Source: Janibacter cremeus (GTDB taxonomy: Bacteria; Actinomycetota; Actinomycetes; Actinomycetales; Dermatophilaceae). Taken from it: a stretch of 64,000 nucleotides of DNA. This document shows positions 52,840-63,101 of this stretch, piece after piece. Under the pieces are notes generated by a model that saw only the letters and a list, made by a program, of their open reading frames with translations, had not been told where the DNA came from and made no database searches. Position 1 is the first letter of the stretch, and the number at the start of each line of letters is the position of its first letter. The translations under genes were made by a program, and so were the position numbers. The stretch is taken from positions 2,542,001 to 2,606,000 of the forward strand of contig NZ_CP115184.1 of NCBI RefSeq assembly GCF_029395675.1, in the 5' to 3' direction.

Positions 52840-53862
52840 GTGGCCGACGCCAACACCTCCTCCGTCCGCAATGTCATCATCATCGGGTCCGGGCCGGCCG
52901 GTTACACGGCTGCCGTCTACGCCGCCCGTGCGAACCTCGAGCCGCTGATGTTCGAGGGCTCCGTCACTGCCGGTGGCGCCCTGATGAACACCACCGATGT
53001 CGAGAACTTCCCCGGCTTCACCGACGGCATCATGGGCCCGGACCTCATGCTCAACATGCGCGCCCAGGCGGTCCGCTTCGGTGCGGAGATCGTCACGGAC
53101 GACGTCACCGCGGTCTCGCTCGAGGGTGAGGTCAAGGTCGTCACCGACGGCGAGGGCAACGAGCACCGTGCCCACTCGGTCATCCTCGCGATGGGCTCGG
53201 CCTACCGCGAGCTCGGCCTCGAGGACGAGAAGCGCCTGTCCGGCCACGGGGTGAGCTGGTGCGCCACGTGTGACGGCTTCTTCTTCCGCGACCAGGACAT
53301 CGTCGTCGTCGGTGGGGGCGACTCCGCCGTCGAGGAGGCGACCTTCCTGACCAAGTTCGCCCGGTCGGTGACCATCGTGCACCGTCGCGACGAGCTGCGG
53401 GCCAGCAAGATCATGGCTGACCGCGCCCACGCCAACGAGAAGATCTCCTTCGCCTGGAACTCCGAGGTCCTGGCCATCCACGGCGAGGACAAGGTGTCCG
53501 GACTGACACTGCGCGACACCATCACCGGTGAGACCCGCGAGATCGAGGCCACCGGCCTCTTCGTCGCGATCGGGCACGACCCGCGCAACGAGCTGATCAA
53601 GGGTGTCGTCGACCTCGACGACGAGGGCTACGTCCTCGTCGAGGGCCGCTCGACGCGTACCAACGTCGAAGGGGTCTTCGCCGCCGGCGACCTCGTCGAC
53701 CACACCTACCGGCAGGCGATCACCGCTGCCGGTACCGGATGCTCCGCCGCCCTGGATGCGGAGCGGTGGCTCGCCGCTCGCGAGGAGGCCGCCGCACCGG
53801 CCGAGGACCAGGCACTCATCTCCCAGGAGAACCCGGTCGCCGGCACCGTCGGCGCCCGCTGA
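52840..53862 (+). CDS. trxB: Thioredoxin-disulfide reductase
   Basis: 340 aa FAD/NADPH enzyme that reduces thioredoxin. FAD motif [21 protein letters not shown], redox centre [14 protein letters not shown] motif [16 protein letters not shown], and [22 protein letters not shown] near the end. I use GTG 52840 with AAGGA upstream; the longer reading from 52759 begins inside the promoter. 37 bp upstream of trxA. Confidence 0.97.
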   Translation: MADANTSSVRNVIIIGSGPAGYTAAVYAARANLEPLMFEGSVTAGGALMNTTDVENFPGFTDGIMGPDLMLNMRAQAVRFGAEIVTDDVTAVSLEGEVKVVTDGEGNEHRAHSVILAMGSAYRELGLEDEKRLSGHGVSWCATCDGFFFRDQDIVVVGGGDSAVEEATFLTKFARSVTIVHRRDELRASKIMADRAHANEKISFAWNSEVLAIHGEDKVSGLTLRDTITGETREIEATGLFVAIGHDPRNELIKGVVDLDDEGYVLVEGRSTRTNVEGVFAAGDLVDHTYRQAITAAGTGCSAALDAERWLAAREEAAAPAEDQALISQENPVAGTVGAR

Positions 53863-53899
53863 ACCCCAGAACCACGCACCACCGAGAGGAAGATTTCGC

Positions 53900-54223
53900 A
53901 TGGCCACCACACCGACCACCGACGCCACCTTCGACCAGGACGTCCTCAAGAGCGACACCCCCGTCCTCGTGGACTTCTGGGCGACCTGGTGCGGCCCGTG
54001 CCGCGCCGTCGCCCCGGTCCTGGAGGAGCTGTCCGGTGAGTACGACGGCAAGCTGAAGATCGTCAAGCTCGACACCGACGCCAACCCGCAGATCACCGCC
54101 CGCTACGGCATCACGTCGATCCCGACCATGCACGTCTTCCAGGGCGGCGAGGTCGTCAAGACCCTCGTCGGCGCCATGCCGAAGCCGAAGCTGGTCAAGG
54201 AGCTGGAGCCGTTCGTCGGCTGA
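53900..54223 (+). CDS. trxA: Thioredoxin
   Basis: 107 aa, single thioredoxin domain with VDFWATWCGPCRAVAPVLEEL (active site WCGPC) and the cis-Pro in ITSIPTMHVF. GAGAGGAAG precedes the ATG. Co-transcribed with trxB. Confidence 0.97.
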   Translation: MATTPTTDATFDQDVLKSDTPVLVDFWATWCGPCRAVAPVLEELSGEYDGKLKIVKLDTDANPQITARYGITSIPTMHVFQGGEVVKTLVGAMPKPKLVKELEPFVG

Positions 54224-54263
54224 GTTCCGTTGTGGCAGAACCGTATTAACGTTCTGCTGCAGT

Positions 54264-54358
54264 CTTGGCACCTGGTGCCAAGGTTCGCATGGGGGCGCCC
54301 CTTGGGCCTTCGCAAGCTCAGGCCCTGAGTCGGGGCGCTCCACACGAACCTTGGCACC
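54264..54358. repeat. Long inverted repeat between trxA and parB
   Basis: A palindrome CTTGGCACC-T-GGTGCCAAG (54264-54282) overlaps a longer inverted repeat whose 14-bp ends GGTGCCAAGGTTCG (54274-54287) and CGAACCTTGGCACC (54345-54358) match exactly; inner arms (around GGCGCCCC/GGGGCGC) also pair, closing on a GGGCCT/AGGCCC hairpin. The whole can fold into one ~85-nt hairpin. It may be the bidirectional terminator for convergent trxA and parB, or a small miniature-element-like repeat. Confidence 0.65.
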
Positions 54359-54436
54359 TTTGCCGTACCCCCGGTCCGTGGATCAGGGGGCAACGATGCT
54401 GTGCCGGCTCACCCGATGTCCGGGCCAGGCGCGCAC

Positions 54437-55567
54437 TCAGTCCTCGGTGGCGTCGACACCCATCTGGCCGAGGACACGGTGCAAGTCCTCGCGGGAGGCG
54501 AACTCGATGGTCATCCGGCCCTTGCGCTTGCCGAGGTCGATCTTGACCCGGGTGTCGAGCCGGTCGCTGATCCGGCCTGCGAGGTCGTCGAGCTGGGCGT
54601 CGCGCTCCTGACCAGCGCGCGAGGTGCTCCGTGCGGGGGACTCGGGCTCCACGCCGAGCGCCACGATCTCCTCGACGGTGCGGACCGACAGCCCTTCGGC
54701 GACGATCCGCTGGGCCAGGTGCTCCATCTGGCTGCCGTCCTCGAGGGTGAGCAGCGCGCGGGCGTGGCCCGCACTGAGCACTCCCGCGGCGACCCGCCGA
54801 GCCACCACGGGTGGCAGGCGCAGCAGCCGAAGGGTGTTGGAGATCTGCGGGCGGCTGCGGCCGATCCGCTTGGACAGCTCCTCCTGGCTGCAGCCGAAGT
54901 CATCGAGCAGCTGGCGGTAGGCCGCCGCCTCCTCGAGGGGGTTGAGGTTGCTGCGGTGGAGGTTCTCCAGCAGCGCGTCGCGCAGCAGGTCCTCGTCGTC
55001 GGTCGTGCGCACGATGGCCGGGATCGTCTCGCGATCCGCCTCACGACTGGCGCGCCAGCGCCGCTCGCCCATGATGAGCTCGAACTCGACGCCGTCCTCG
55101 GGCTCGACGCGCCGCACGACGATCGGCTGCAGGACCCCGATCTGCTCGATGGATTGGACGAGCTCGGCCATGTCGTCCTCGTCGAAGACGGTGCGTGGTT
55201 GCCGCGGGTTCGCCCGGATGGCCGCCACCGGGACCTCGCCGTAGGTGGCCCCGGGCACCGGAGCCAGGCCGGCCTCGTCCTGCGCCTCCACCGGCTCGTC
55301 GGCCTCTCGTGCTCCCTCGGACACGTCCGCGCCGTCGGAGCGGGCCGCGACGTCCACATCCGGAGTGGGGACCTCGTCGCCCTCCCCGGCGGAGTCGCCC
55401 ACTGGTGTCTCGGCGAGCATCCCCGCAGCGGTGTGCGGGACGGCGGGGCGCTCCTGGTCCCGGAACCAGACATCGACCGGACGTTCGGTCACGGGTCGGC
55501 CGGCCGCCGTCGAGTCGGGGATGAGGGCACCCAGCCCCCGGCCGAGGCCGCGTCGCTTCTCGCTCAT
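54437..55567 (-). CDS. parB: Chromosome-partitioning protein ParB
   Basis: 376 aa. Basic N-terminus [15 protein letters not shown] (ParA-stimulating), a long variable acidic region, then the ParB/Srx domain with [19 protein letters not shown] and [10 protein letters not shown], the DNA-binding HTH ([20 protein letters not shown]) and C-terminal dimer domain. ATG 55567 overlaps the parA stop. Binds the parS sites at 56813-57776. Confidence 0.96.
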   Translation of the reverse strand: MSEKRRGLGRGLGALIPDSTAAGRPVTERPVDVWFRDQERPAVPHTAAGMLAETPVGDSAGEGDEVPTPDVDVAARSDGADVSEGAREADEPVEAQDEAGLAPVPGATYGEVPVAAIRANPRQPRTVFDEDDMAELVQSIEQIGVLQPIVVRRVEPEDGVEFELIMGERRWRASREADRETIPAIVRTTDDEDLLRDALLENLHRSNLNPLEEAAAYRQLLDDFGCSQEELSKRIGRSRPQISNTLRLLRLPPVVARRVAAGVLSAGHARALLTLEDGSQMEHLAQRIVAEGLSVRTVEEIVALGVEPESPARSTSRAGQERDAQLDDLAGRISDRLDTRVKIDLGKRKGRMTIEFASREDLHRVLGQMGVDATED

Positions 55568-56676
55568 GCATCGTCCTTCGTGGCTGCGCCGCGGTGGGCG
55601 ATCTCCGCCGCGGCCTCCTGGTAGCACCGGGCGCCGGTGCTCTGCGGGTCGTACGTGATGACGGTCTGGCCGAAGCTCGGCGCCTCGGACACCCGGACCG
55701 ATCGGGGGATGGTCGCCTCGAGGACCTGGTCCGGGAAGTGCTCGCGGACCTCCTGTGCGACCTGGGAGGACAGTCGGGTACGCGCGTCGTACATGGTCAG
55801 CAAGATGGTCGAGACGTGCAGGCCCTGGTTCAGGTGGGTCTGGATGAGCGAGATGTTGTTGAGCAGCTGGCTCAGTCCCTCGAGTGCGTAGTACTCGCAC
55901 TGGATCGGGATGAGGACCTCCTGGGCGGCCACGAAGGCGTTGACGGTGAGCAGGCCCAGGCTGGGAGGGCAGTCGATGAGGACATAGTCCAGCGGCGGCT
56001 CGCCGGCGGCGGCGAGGTCCTCCTGCAGACCGGCGACGGCCTTGGCCATCCTGCTCTCCCGGGCCACCAGCGACACGAGCTCGATCTCGGCACCCGCGAG
56101 GTCGATGGTCGCCGGCACGCACCAGAGGTTGTCCACGTCCGGGCAGGGCCGCATGATCTCGCGGATCGGTGCGCCGTCGACGAGGACGTCGTAGACACTC
56201 GGGATCTCCGCGTGGTGGGCGATGTTCAGCGCGGTGCTCGCGTTGCCCTGGGGGTCGGTGTCGATGAGCAGGACGCGCAGACCGTTCTGGGCGAGCGCTG
56301 CCGCGAGGTTGACCGCGCTCGTCGTCTTGCCGACACCGCCCTTCTGGTTCGACACGGTGATCACCCGCGGCTGCGCGGGGCGCGGCAACGTGGGCCCACT
56401 CGACGCCGGATGCTCCGCCCGCTCGTCCGCCTCCTGCGTGGTGCCCGTCGTCGACGTGGTCTCGGGACGGTCTGTCGAAGCGGTCACAGGTACCTCCGGC
56501 ACCGGGCTCGTGGGTTGTCCCGTGAGGTCGTCGTCGCCGGCGGGCGCGGCCGGCGCGTCGGTCGTGGGCTGGACCTGCTCGGAGCGACCGGTCAGCCACC
56601 CGATGGGTGCGGACCTCGCCGGTGCGGGCAGTGCGGGCCATCCGATACCCGTGACGACGGATCGTTCGCTGGTCAC
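55564..56676 (-). CDS. parA: Chromosome-partitioning ATPase ParA
   Basis: 370 aa. Deviant Walker A KGGVGKTT at residues 112-119, [10 protein letters not shown], and [19 protein letters not shown] Pro/Thr-rich extension of ~100 residues precedes the ATPase. GTG 56676 is chosen because of AGGAGG 9 nt upstream; longer readings lack this. Separated from rsmG by a 435-bp gap with three parS sites. Confidence 0.95.
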   Translation of the reverse strand: MTSERSVVTGIGWPALPAPARSAPIGWLTGRSEQVQPTTDAPAAPAGDDDLTGQPTSPVPEVPVTASTDRPETTSTTGTTQEADERAEHPASSGPTLPRPAQPRVITVSNQKGGVGKTTSAVNLAAALAQNGLRVLLIDTDPQGNASTALNIAHHAEIPSVYDVLVDGAPIREIMRPCPDVDNLWCVPATIDLAGAEIELVSLVARESRMAKAVAGLQEDLAAAGEPPLDYVLIDCPPSLGLLTVNAFVAAQEVLIPIQCEYYALEGLSQLLNNISLIQTHLNQGLHVSTILLTMYDARTRLSSQVAQEVREHFPDQVLEATIPRSVRVSEAPSFGQTVITYDPQSTGARCYQEAAAEIAHRGAATKDDA

Positions 56677-56812
56677 CGAGTCATTCCTCCTGAAGGCTGG
56701 GAGCCCCGCCATACAACCCCACCCGAGGACGACACGCCAAATGGCGCCCAACTCTCGTGCAGTCGTCGGTGACGACGCCCGTGCGTACCGCGACGTTCAT
56801 GTCCCACGACCC

Positions 56813-56826
56813 GTTCCACGTGAAAC
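56813..56826. other. parS site 1 (variant)
   Basis: GTTCCACGTGAAAC, one mismatch from the palindromic parS core GTTTCACGTGAAAC. Confidence 0.88.
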
Positions 56827-56962
56827 ATCCAATGGGTCGACCGAGCGTCCATCACGGTGTCGGTGACGCGCAGCCCGGGACGCGCCAGGTCCCCGGGGGC
56901 CGCGTCGTCCCCCGGGTCGACATCCGCGAAGGCAGCGCGGTGCTCCGGCTGGCATTGGTGGC

Positions 56963-56976
56963 GTTCCACGTGAAAC
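56963..56976. other. parS site 2 (variant)
   Basis: GTTCCACGTGAAAC, identical to site 1, 150 bp away. Confidence 0.88.
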
Positions 56977-57096
56977 GGACGTCGCGTGATGGTGATGCCG
57001 GCGTACATCCACGCCGGCCCGGGGTGGGGGCGTCGTGCATGGGGGGTGGCACATGCCTGCGTCCGGTGTGGTGGCGCTCGCCGACCGGGGTGCAGC

Positions 57097-57110
57097 GTTT
57101 CACGTGAAAC
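57097..57110. other. parS site 3 (perfect)
   Basis: GTTTCACGTGAAAC, a perfect 14-bp palindrome ending 2 bp before the rsmG stop codon. Confidence 0.93.
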
Positions 57111-57111
57111 G

Positions 57112-57753
57112 TCACCGTCGGTGGCGGACGTGGCAGATGACCGTCAGGGTGGGCGTCTCGAGCACGTCCTCCCCGTGGGAGGTCACCTCGGCGCGAACCA
57201 GGCCCTCCTTGCGCAGGGCCTTCGTCGTCGCCGTCAGCTCGTCCTCGACCGATCGACCCTTGAGTGCCACGAGCTGGCCGTCCTGCTCGACGAGGGGGAA
57301 GCACCACCGGGCCAGCTTGTCCAGACGCGCGACGGCGCGGGCCGTCACGTAGGGGGCCGACAGCCGCCCATGGAACTCCTCGGCGCGCCCGCGGTGCACC
57401 GTCACGTTGTCGGGTCCGATCTCGGCGACCGTCGACTCGAGCCAGTCCGTCCTGCGCTGCATGGGCTCCACCAGGTGCACTTCCAGGTCGGGCCGCGCGA
57501 TGGCCAGGGCAATCCCGGGCAGTCCGGCGCCGGACCCCACGTCGATGAGGCGGGCCCCCTCGGCGAAGGCGTCCTCGATGACGGCGCAGTTGAGGATGTG
57601 GCGGTCCCAGAGGATCGGTACCTCGCGCGGACCGATGAGGCCATGGCTCACACCGGTGTCCGCGAGCACCGCGGCAAACGCCTCGGCGTGCGGAAGGCGC
57701 TCACCGAAGAACCGGTGAGCGCCTTCCGTGGCTGAAGGAGCGTCAGTCGTCAT
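57112..57753 (-). CDS. rsmG: 16S rRNA (guanine-N7) methyltransferase RsmG
   Basis: 213 aa. SAM-dependent methyltransferase for G527 of 16S rRNA. ILWDRHILNCAVI, the SAM motif LIDVGSGAGLPGIALAIARP and VTARAVARLDKL are typical. Lies between parA and khpB, the usual order near oriC. Confidence 0.96.
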   Translation of the reverse strand: MTTDAPSATEGAHRFFGERLPHAEAFAAVLADTGVSHGLIGPREVPILWDRHILNCAVIEDAFAEGARLIDVGSGAGLPGIALAIARPDLEVHLVEPMQRRTDWLESTVAEIGPDNVTVHRGRAEEFHGRLSAPYVTARAVARLDKLARWCFPLVEQDGQLVALKGRSVEDELTATTKALRKEGLVRAEVTSHGEDVLETPTLTVICHVRHRR

Positions 57754-57762
57754 GGCTCCAGC

Positions 57763-57776
57763 GTTTCACGTGAAAC
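57763..57776. other. parS site 4 (perfect)
   Basis: GTTTCACGTGAAAC in the gap between khpB and rsmG. Confidence 0.93.
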
Positions 57777-57784
57777 GAGCGTGG

Positions 57785-58468
57785 TCACGCCGGGTCCGAC
57801 GACCCCTCGTCGGCATCCGTGCCGCTGGTGTCGTCCGCGGTCCCGGACTCGTCCGCCGCCTCGTCGGCCTCGGCGGGATGTACGACGACGAAGCGGCGCG
57901 GCTCCGTCCCGGACGAGTCGGAGACGAGGCCACCGGCGAGCACCTCGTCGTGGACGACCTTGCGCTCGAAGGCGGTCATCGGCTCCAGGTCGTAGGACTC
58001 GCCGCTCTCCTTGACCGACGCGATCGCGGCACGCGCCACCTCTACCAGCTCGGCCCGTCGGGCAGCCCGGTGCCCGGCGACGTCGAGCATGAGACGGCTG
58101 CGGTCACCGGTGGCGGACTGGACCGCCAGCCGCGTCAGCTCCTGGAGTGCCTCCAGCACCTTCCCGTCCTGCCCGACGAGGCGGCGCGGAACGCGGCCCT
58201 CGTCGGAGTCCACGACCGCCACGGCGGCCCGGTCCCCATCGATGTCGAGGTCGATGTCGCCGTCGAGGTCGGCGATGTCGAGGAGGGTCTCGAGGAAGTC
58301 GGCCGCGACCTCACCCTCGCGCTCGAGCTGTCGGCGACGGTTCCCGCCCCTGGCCGGGGCCGACGCGGCTGCGTCCTCCGTGCCCGTCTGCTCCTGGGTT
58401 CCGACGGCCTCGTTCTGGTCCGACTCGTCGGTGGTCGGCTCCCCGACGGGCGTGCTCTTCTCGCTCAT
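57785..58468 (-). CDS. khpB: Jag/KhpB-like RNA-binding protein (KH + R3H)
   Basis: 227 aa. Acidic N-terminus, a KH-like domain around RRLVGQDGKVLEALQELTRLAV, and an R3H domain with SYDLEPMTAFERKVVHDEV, followed by an acidic tail. ATG 58468 follows GGAGAG. Part of the rpmH-to-rsmG cluster; RNA regulator of cell wall functions in other Gram-positives. Confidence 0.93.
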   Translation of the reverse strand: MSEKSTPVGEPTTDESDQNEAVGTQEQTGTEDAAASAPARGGNRRRQLEREGEVAADFLETLLDIADLDGDIDLDIDGDRAAVAVVDSDEGRVPRRLVGQDGKVLEALQELTRLAVQSATGDRSRLMLDVAGHRAARRAELVEVARAAIASVKESGESYDLEPMTAFERKVVHDEVLAGGLVSDSSGTEPRRFVVVHPAEADEAADESGTADDTSGTDADEGSSDPA

Positions 58469-58530
58469 GGTCTCTCCTGCTGCGTGGTGCGGGCGGACGG
58501 TCCCGGCGGGTCGCCGGGTCACGACCGAGG

Positions 58531-59538
58531 TCAGGTGTTCTTACCGGGCTTCTTCGGCGACTGGCCGCTGGACTTCTTGGCGCGCTTCTTCGACATCGGC
58601 TGCTGCCGCTGTCCGGAGAGGACCCCCTTCGAGCGCAGCTCCTCCTCCATCTCGAGGTCGTGGGCCCGCTCCCGGGTCTCCTCGTAGGTGTCGAGCGGCT
58701 TGCCCCGCTTGCGGCGACGCTCCTGCATGGCCTTCTCGGCCGCGGATCCGGGTGCCGGCATGCGTCGGATGACGTAGAACTGCTGGCACATGGTCCACAG
58801 GTTGGTCGTGAACCAGTAGATGAGGACACCGACGGGGAAGAAGACGCCGGAGACGGCGAAGATGATGGGGAAGAGGTAGAGCATCATCTTCTGCTGCTGG
58901 GCGAACTGGCCCTCCAGCGCCGATGCCGGCATGTTCTTGCGCATCAGCTGGTACTGCGTGGTGAAGGTCGTCGCCGACATCAGGATGATCAGCACGACCG
59001 TGACGATCCGTACGGACCAGTTGTCGGCGGCGTTGAACTGGGCCGACAGCTGCGCGCCGAAGATGGCCGAGGACTCCGCCTGGGCGGCGACGTACTGGGT
59101 GATGGGACCGATGGCGTCGGCCTGACCGGCACCGATCTCGTCGAGGGAGTTCAGGACACGGAAGAGTCCGAAGAAGAAGGGCGACTGCGCCAGGATGGGC
59201 AGGCACGAGGAGAACGGGTTGGTCCCGCTGTCCTTGTAGAGCGCCATCGTCTCTTCCGTCATCTTCTGACGGGACTCGGGATCCTTCTTGTCCTTGTACT
59301 TCGCCTGGATCTTCTGCATCTCGGGCTGGATGAGCTGCATCTTGCGCGAGGCGTGGATCTGCTTGACGAAGAGTGGGATCAGGGCGGCCCGCATTACCAG
59401 GACGAGGCCGACGATGGACAGCGTCCACGTCCAGCCGCTGGCCTCCGGCAGACCGATCGACGTCAGTGCGCTGTGCCAGAGATACATGATCCAGGCAACG
59501 AGCCACTCGAACGGGTACATGATGTCGCTGAAGCTCAC
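58531..59538 (-). CDS. yidC: Membrane protein insertase YidC
   Basis: 335 aa. Five hydrophobic segments; 60KD_IMP domain with ALIPLFVKQIHASRKMQ, NPFSSCLPILAQSPFFFGLF and FPVGVLIYWFTTNLWTMCQQ, ending in a long basic tail. No lipobox at the start. GTG 59538 overlaps the yidD stop (GTGA). Confidence 0.96.
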   Translation of the reverse strand: MSFSDIMYPFEWLVAWIMYLWHSALTSIGLPEASGWTWTLSIVGLVLVMRAALIPLFVKQIHASRKMQLIQPEMQKIQAKYKDKKDPESRQKMTEETMALYKDSGTNPFSSCLPILAQSPFFFGLFRVLNSLDEIGAGQADAIGPITQYVAAQAESSAIFGAQLSAQFNAADNWSVRIVTVVLIILMSATTFTTQYQLMRKNMPASALEGQFAQQQKMMLYLFPIIFAVSGVFFPVGVLIYWFTTNLWTMCQQFYVIRRMPAPGSAAEKAMQERRRKRGKPLDTYEETRERAHDLEMEEELRSKGVLSGQRQQPMSKKRAKKSSGQSPKKPGKNT

Positions 59539-59864
59539 TCGGTGAACATCCTTTTGTCGGTGACGTCGCGTGCGACGTCGTCGTCGTCGTCCACGCGAGC
59601 CAGCTGTGGCTTCGCCAGCTCCGGCGATCCACGGTCGGCCCAGGTGGCGGGCACGTGATCGATCCCCCCGGCGGACCAGGGGTTGCACCGCAGCAGGCGG
59701 TGCACGGACAGATATCCGCCGCGCAACGGGCCGAACCGTTGCAACGACGTCACCGCGTAGCCCGAGCAGCTCGGGTAGTACCGGCAGCTCGGCGGCAGCA
59801 GCGGGGAGATCACCAGCTGGTAGGCCTTCACCAGCCAGATGAGGGGCAGCGCGAGGATTGTCAT
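59535..59864 (-). CDS. yidD: Membrane protein insertion efficiency factor YidD
   Basis: 109 aa. YQLVISPLLPPSCRYYPSCSGYAV and HRLLRCNPWSAGGIDHVP are diagnostic. The C-terminus is longer than usual and acidic. ATG overlaps the rnpA stop. Confidence 0.95.
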   Translation of the reverse strand: MTILALPLIWLVKAYQLVISPLLPPSCRYYPSCSGYAVTSLQRFGPLRGGYLSVHRLLRCNPWSAGGIDHVPATWADRGSPELAKPQLARVDDDDDVARDVTDKRMFTE

Positions 59865-60232
59865 CGGTCCTGCCCAACGAGCAGGTCGGCCAAGCAGTGC
59901 CGAAGGGCGGCGCCCAGCTCCTGGGACGTGGCGTCCGCAGCAGGGGGGTTGGCCCGGACGACCACATCGGTCCCGACCGGCAGGAGTGGGAGGAGCAGGG
60001 CCATCTGGGCGCGCAGGCGTCGCTTGACGCGCGTGCGGGTCACGGCATTCCCCACGGCTTTGGACACGACGAGACCGACGCGCGAGACACGGTCTCGCGC
60101 GTCGGTCCGGGAGGCGTCCGCCGGGCGGGCATGGACCACGAGGAGTCGAGTACCGCGGCGGGCGGTGCCCCGACCCCGGATCGTTGCCGCGAAGTCCGCG
60201 CGGTGCGTCAGGCGGTGCCGCGAGGGCAGCAC
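59861..60232 (-). CDS. rnpA: Ribonuclease P protein component
   Basis: 123 aa, basic. RVGLVVSKAVGNAVTRTRVKRRLRAQM is the RNase P protein signature. GTG start at 60232, 10 bp from rpmH. Confidence 0.96.
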   Translation of the reverse strand: MLPSRHRLTHRADFAATIRGRGTARRGTRLLVVHARPADASRTDARDRVSRVGLVVSKAVGNAVTRTRVKRRLRAQMALLLPLLPVGTDVVVRANPPAADATSQELGAALRHCLADLLVGQDR

Positions 60233-60242
60233 CGGGCGCTCG

Positions 60243-60380
60243 TCAGGCCGAGAGCTTGTTGCGACCCTTGGAGCGACGGTTCGCCAGGATCGAGCGGCCG
60301 GCGCGGGTGCGCATCCGGGCGCGGAAGCCGTGCGTCTTCGCGCGACGACGGGTGTTCGGCTGGAAGGTGCGCTTGCTCAT
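60243..60380 (-). CDS. rpmH: 50S ribosomal protein L34
   Basis: 45 aa, [19 protein letters not shown] at the start and [10 protein letters not shown] at the end, the standard L34. GGAGA precedes the ATG at 60380. First gene of the minus-strand arm leaving the origin. Confidence 0.97.
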   Translation of the reverse strand: MSKRTFQPNTRRRAKTHGFRARMRTRAGRSILANRRSKGRNKLSA

Positions 60381-60863
60381 TGCAGTCTCCGATGATCGGT
60401 GGACCCGGGGGGTCCGGTGCTCAGGTCGATGGCATCGGTCGCCATCGGAAGCCCACGTCGTGCCTCCCTGGTCGATCCGGGACGAGCATGGGCATGCGAA
60501 AGCGGCCGACAGGCCTCGGACAAAGGTACGGGAGCCCGGTCTCAGGGGTCAAACCCGCGCGGAGGGGATCCACCCCCTTCGCGGCCCCTCGGTGGCGCCT
60601 GAGGACGACGCTCCGCCGAACCCGCCGACGTTGCCAGTCGCGGCGCCGATCCTTGCGGAGACACGCCGTGGACCACGGAAAGTTGCCGCGCTCTCCGGTT
60701 GCCCAATGATGATCCAAGTTGTTAGCGTCACCCCTCATCACCTTGTCACCAGTGGCGTACCCACAGTTGTGGACAATGCTGTGGACGGCGACCCCTGATG
60801 GGGTTCAATGGCAGTGACGAGGACCCGACCGGCCAGGAGCCGCAGAGAAAGAGGTGTGCGCCC
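60381..60863. other. rpmH-dnaA intergenic region
   Basis: 483 bp with the divergent promoters of rpmH and dnaA. On the dnaA side a perfect DnaA box (reverse TTGTCCACA) lies at 60768-60776 and a one- to two-mismatch copy at 60780-60788, suggesting DnaA autoregulation. An upstream ATG at 60798 in the dnaA frame is possible but has no Shine-Dalgarno sequence. Nothing else coding seen. Confidence 0.75.
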
Positions 60864-62357
60864 GTGGCCGAAGCCGAGGTCGACTTCGGTCAGGTGTGGC
60901 GGACCACCCTCGACACCCTCGATGCCGACGGCGTCCCGGTCACTCGACGGGCCTTCCTGAGCATGGCCCGGCTCGTCGGACTCCTCGACGACACCGCACT
61001 CATCGCCGTCCCGGACGACTTCTCCAAGAACTTCGTCGAGCAGCGCCTTCGGATGCACGTCACCCAGGCGCTGTCCGACCAGCTCGGCCGTGAGGTCAGG
61101 CTGGCCGTCACGGTCGACCCCGACCTCGCCGAGGAGGACTCCCTCCCGCCGACCCAGGGCATCGAGGACGAGCAGGACCATCCCGAGTCGCGGCCCGAGC
61201 GCCGGCAGGGCCTCTCCTCCACGCTGCCCGTCGACGACGTCGACGACGGCCTCGTCGACGAGGACCCGGAGCCGCCGACCCCCGTGCGCCCACGGCGCGG
61301 CCGGCCCGAGCCGGAGCAGGTCGAGCTGACGCGGTTGAACCCGAAGTACACCTTCGACACCTTCGTCATCGGTGCGAGCAACCGCTTCGCCAACGCCGCC
61401 GCCGTCGCCGTCGCCGAGGCGCCCGCCAAGGCGTACAACCCGCTCTTCATCTACGGCGAGTCCGGACTGGGCAAGACGCACCTGCTCCACGCGATCGGGC
61501 ACTACGCCCGCAGCCTCTACCCGCACGTGAAGGTGCGCTACGTGAACTCCGAGGAGTTCACCAACGACTTCATCAACAGCATCCGCGACGACAAGGCCGC
61601 GAACTTCCAGCGGCGCTACCGCGACGTGGACGTCCTGCTCATCGACGACATCCAGTTCCTCCAGGGCAAGATGCAGACGCAGGAGGAGTTCTTCCACACC
61701 TTCAACACCCTGCACAACGCCAACAAGCAGGTGGTCATCACCTCCGACGTCGCGCCCAAGCTCCTCTCCGGCTTCGAGGAGCGCATGCGCAGCCGCTTCG
61801 AGTGGGGCCTGCTGACGGACGTGCAGCCGCCCGACCTCGAGACGCGGATCGCGATCCTGCGCAAGAAGGCCATCCAGGAGAAGCTCTCCGTCCCCGCCGA
61901 CGTGCTCGAGTTCATCGCCAGCCGCATCAGCACGAACATCCGCGAGCTCGAGGGCGCCCTCATCCGCGTCACCGCATTCGCCAGCCTGAACCGGCAGCCG
62001 GTCGACATCGGCCTGGCCCAGATCGTGCTCAAGGACCTCATCCCCAACGAGCAGTCGAGCGAGATCTCCAGCGCGACGATCATGGCGCAGACGGCCGACT
62101 ACTTCGGTCTGAACATCGAGGACCTGCAGAGCCCCTCCCGGACCCGCCTGCTCGTCACCGCGCGCCAGATCGCGATGTACCTGTGTCGCGAGCTCACCGA
62201 CATGTCCCTCCCGCGCATCGGCGAGCAGTTCGGCGGGCGCGACCACACCACCGTCATGCACGCGGAGCGCAAGATCCGTGAGCTGATGGGGGAACGGCGC
62301 GCCATCTACAACCAGGTCACCGAGCTGACGAACCGCATCAAGCAGCAGGCCGGCTGA
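60864..62357 (+). CDS. dnaA: Replication initiator DnaA
   Basis: 497 aa from GTG 60864, chosen for AGAGGTG upstream and an N-terminus ([12 protein letters not shown]) that lines up with other actinobacterial DnaA; starting at ATG 60798 would add 22 residues. Domain I, an acidic domain II, AAA+ domain III with Walker [16 protein letters not shown] and [15 protein letters not shown], and domain IV with [15 protein letters not shown] for DnaA-box recognition. Confidence 0.96.
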   Translation: MAEAEVDFGQVWRTTLDTLDADGVPVTRRAFLSMARLVGLLDDTALIAVPDDFSKNFVEQRLRMHVTQALSDQLGREVRLAVTVDPDLAEEDSLPPTQGIEDEQDHPESRPERRQGLSSTLPVDDVDDGLVDEDPEPPTPVRPRRGRPEPEQVELTRLNPKYTFDTFVIGASNRFANAAAVAVAEAPAKAYNPLFIYGESGLGKTHLLHAIGHYARSLYPHVKVRYVNSEEFTNDFINSIRDDKAANFQRRYRDVDVLLIDDIQFLQGKMQTQEEFFHTFNTLHNANKQVVITSDVAPKLLSGFEERMRSRFEWGLLTDVQPPDLETRIAILRKKAIQEKLSVPADVLEFIASRISTNIRELEGALIRVTAFASLNRQPVDIGLAQIVLKDLIPNEQSSEISSATIMAQTADYFGLNIEDLQSPSRTRLLVTARQIAMYLCRELTDMSLPRIGEQFGGRDHTTVMHAERKIRELMGERRAIYNQVTELTNRIKQQAG

Positions 62358-63101
62358 GCGCCCGGGCCATCGCGCCATATACGCGACTCTGTCCTCTGCG
62401 CAAGACATGGGGATAGATCCTCATCCGGCGATATCCACAGGCTTCTCCCCACCTGTGTGCGCGTGCCGGACGATCGTGACCTCATCGGGACCCACCGCGT
62501 CCGACCCCGGGGCCTCCCCAGCTTGTCCACAGATCCACAGCCTGTGGACAAGCTTGTGGGTACCTGTTCGCTGCCCCGCAGCCGCCAACACGCCCGACGT
62601 CGTCCACAACCACTGCCGTCACGACGCGCTGTGTGCGCCATCCGGTCACTTTGGCACCCCGAGCGACGACGCGAAGCCCGCAGATCGACGCTCAGCACGG
62701 GATTTCCTGCGGACGGACGTGTGCACAGGGTGTGCAGAACCTGTGTACAACGCGAGCAACCTGGTGATGCGTGGTGTTCGCCCACACCCCGTCGATGGTT
62801 GTGCACCTCCCGTCCACAGACCGTCCACATCCGGGATCAGCGCCATCAGCGCGCCGGAGCCGGTTGTCCACGGTGTCCACACCGCCTAAGACAACGATGA
62901 GTCCTCTCTCCATCCATTCCCTCCCCCACGCATTGCTGGGACCCCGGCTGTGGACGAGAGCGTCCCGACGAATCACAAGAAGGCCCTCGGTTGCCCCCGA
63001 GGCGACCCGACCGCGTAATGTCAGGGAACCCACGTGTTGCGACGTGGTTCCATGTCATCCCGTGACCTCGCGCTCCCGGCGCGTCGAAGGGTAGGTCTGT
63101 C
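62358..63101. other. Chromosomal replication origin oriC
   Basis: 744-bp gap between dnaA and dnaN with many DnaA boxes. Perfect TTGTCCACA: 62523-62531 (+) and 62543-62551 (-). One-mismatch or similar: 62431 (ATATCCACA), 62600 (TCGTCCACA), 62742 (-, TGTGTACAA), 62821 (CCGTCCACA), 62864 (TTGTCCACG), 62873 (GTGTCCACA), 62949 (-, TGTGGACGA). Orientation is mixed. No gene or RNA is apparent inside. Confidence 0.93.

Larger units (their letters stand above)
56677..57111. other. Intergenic region parA-rsmG, parS cluster
   Basis: 435 bp without a gene. It contains three parS sites (56813, 56963, 57097). I see no RNA gene; the small frames present do not look like proteins. Confidence 0.8.
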
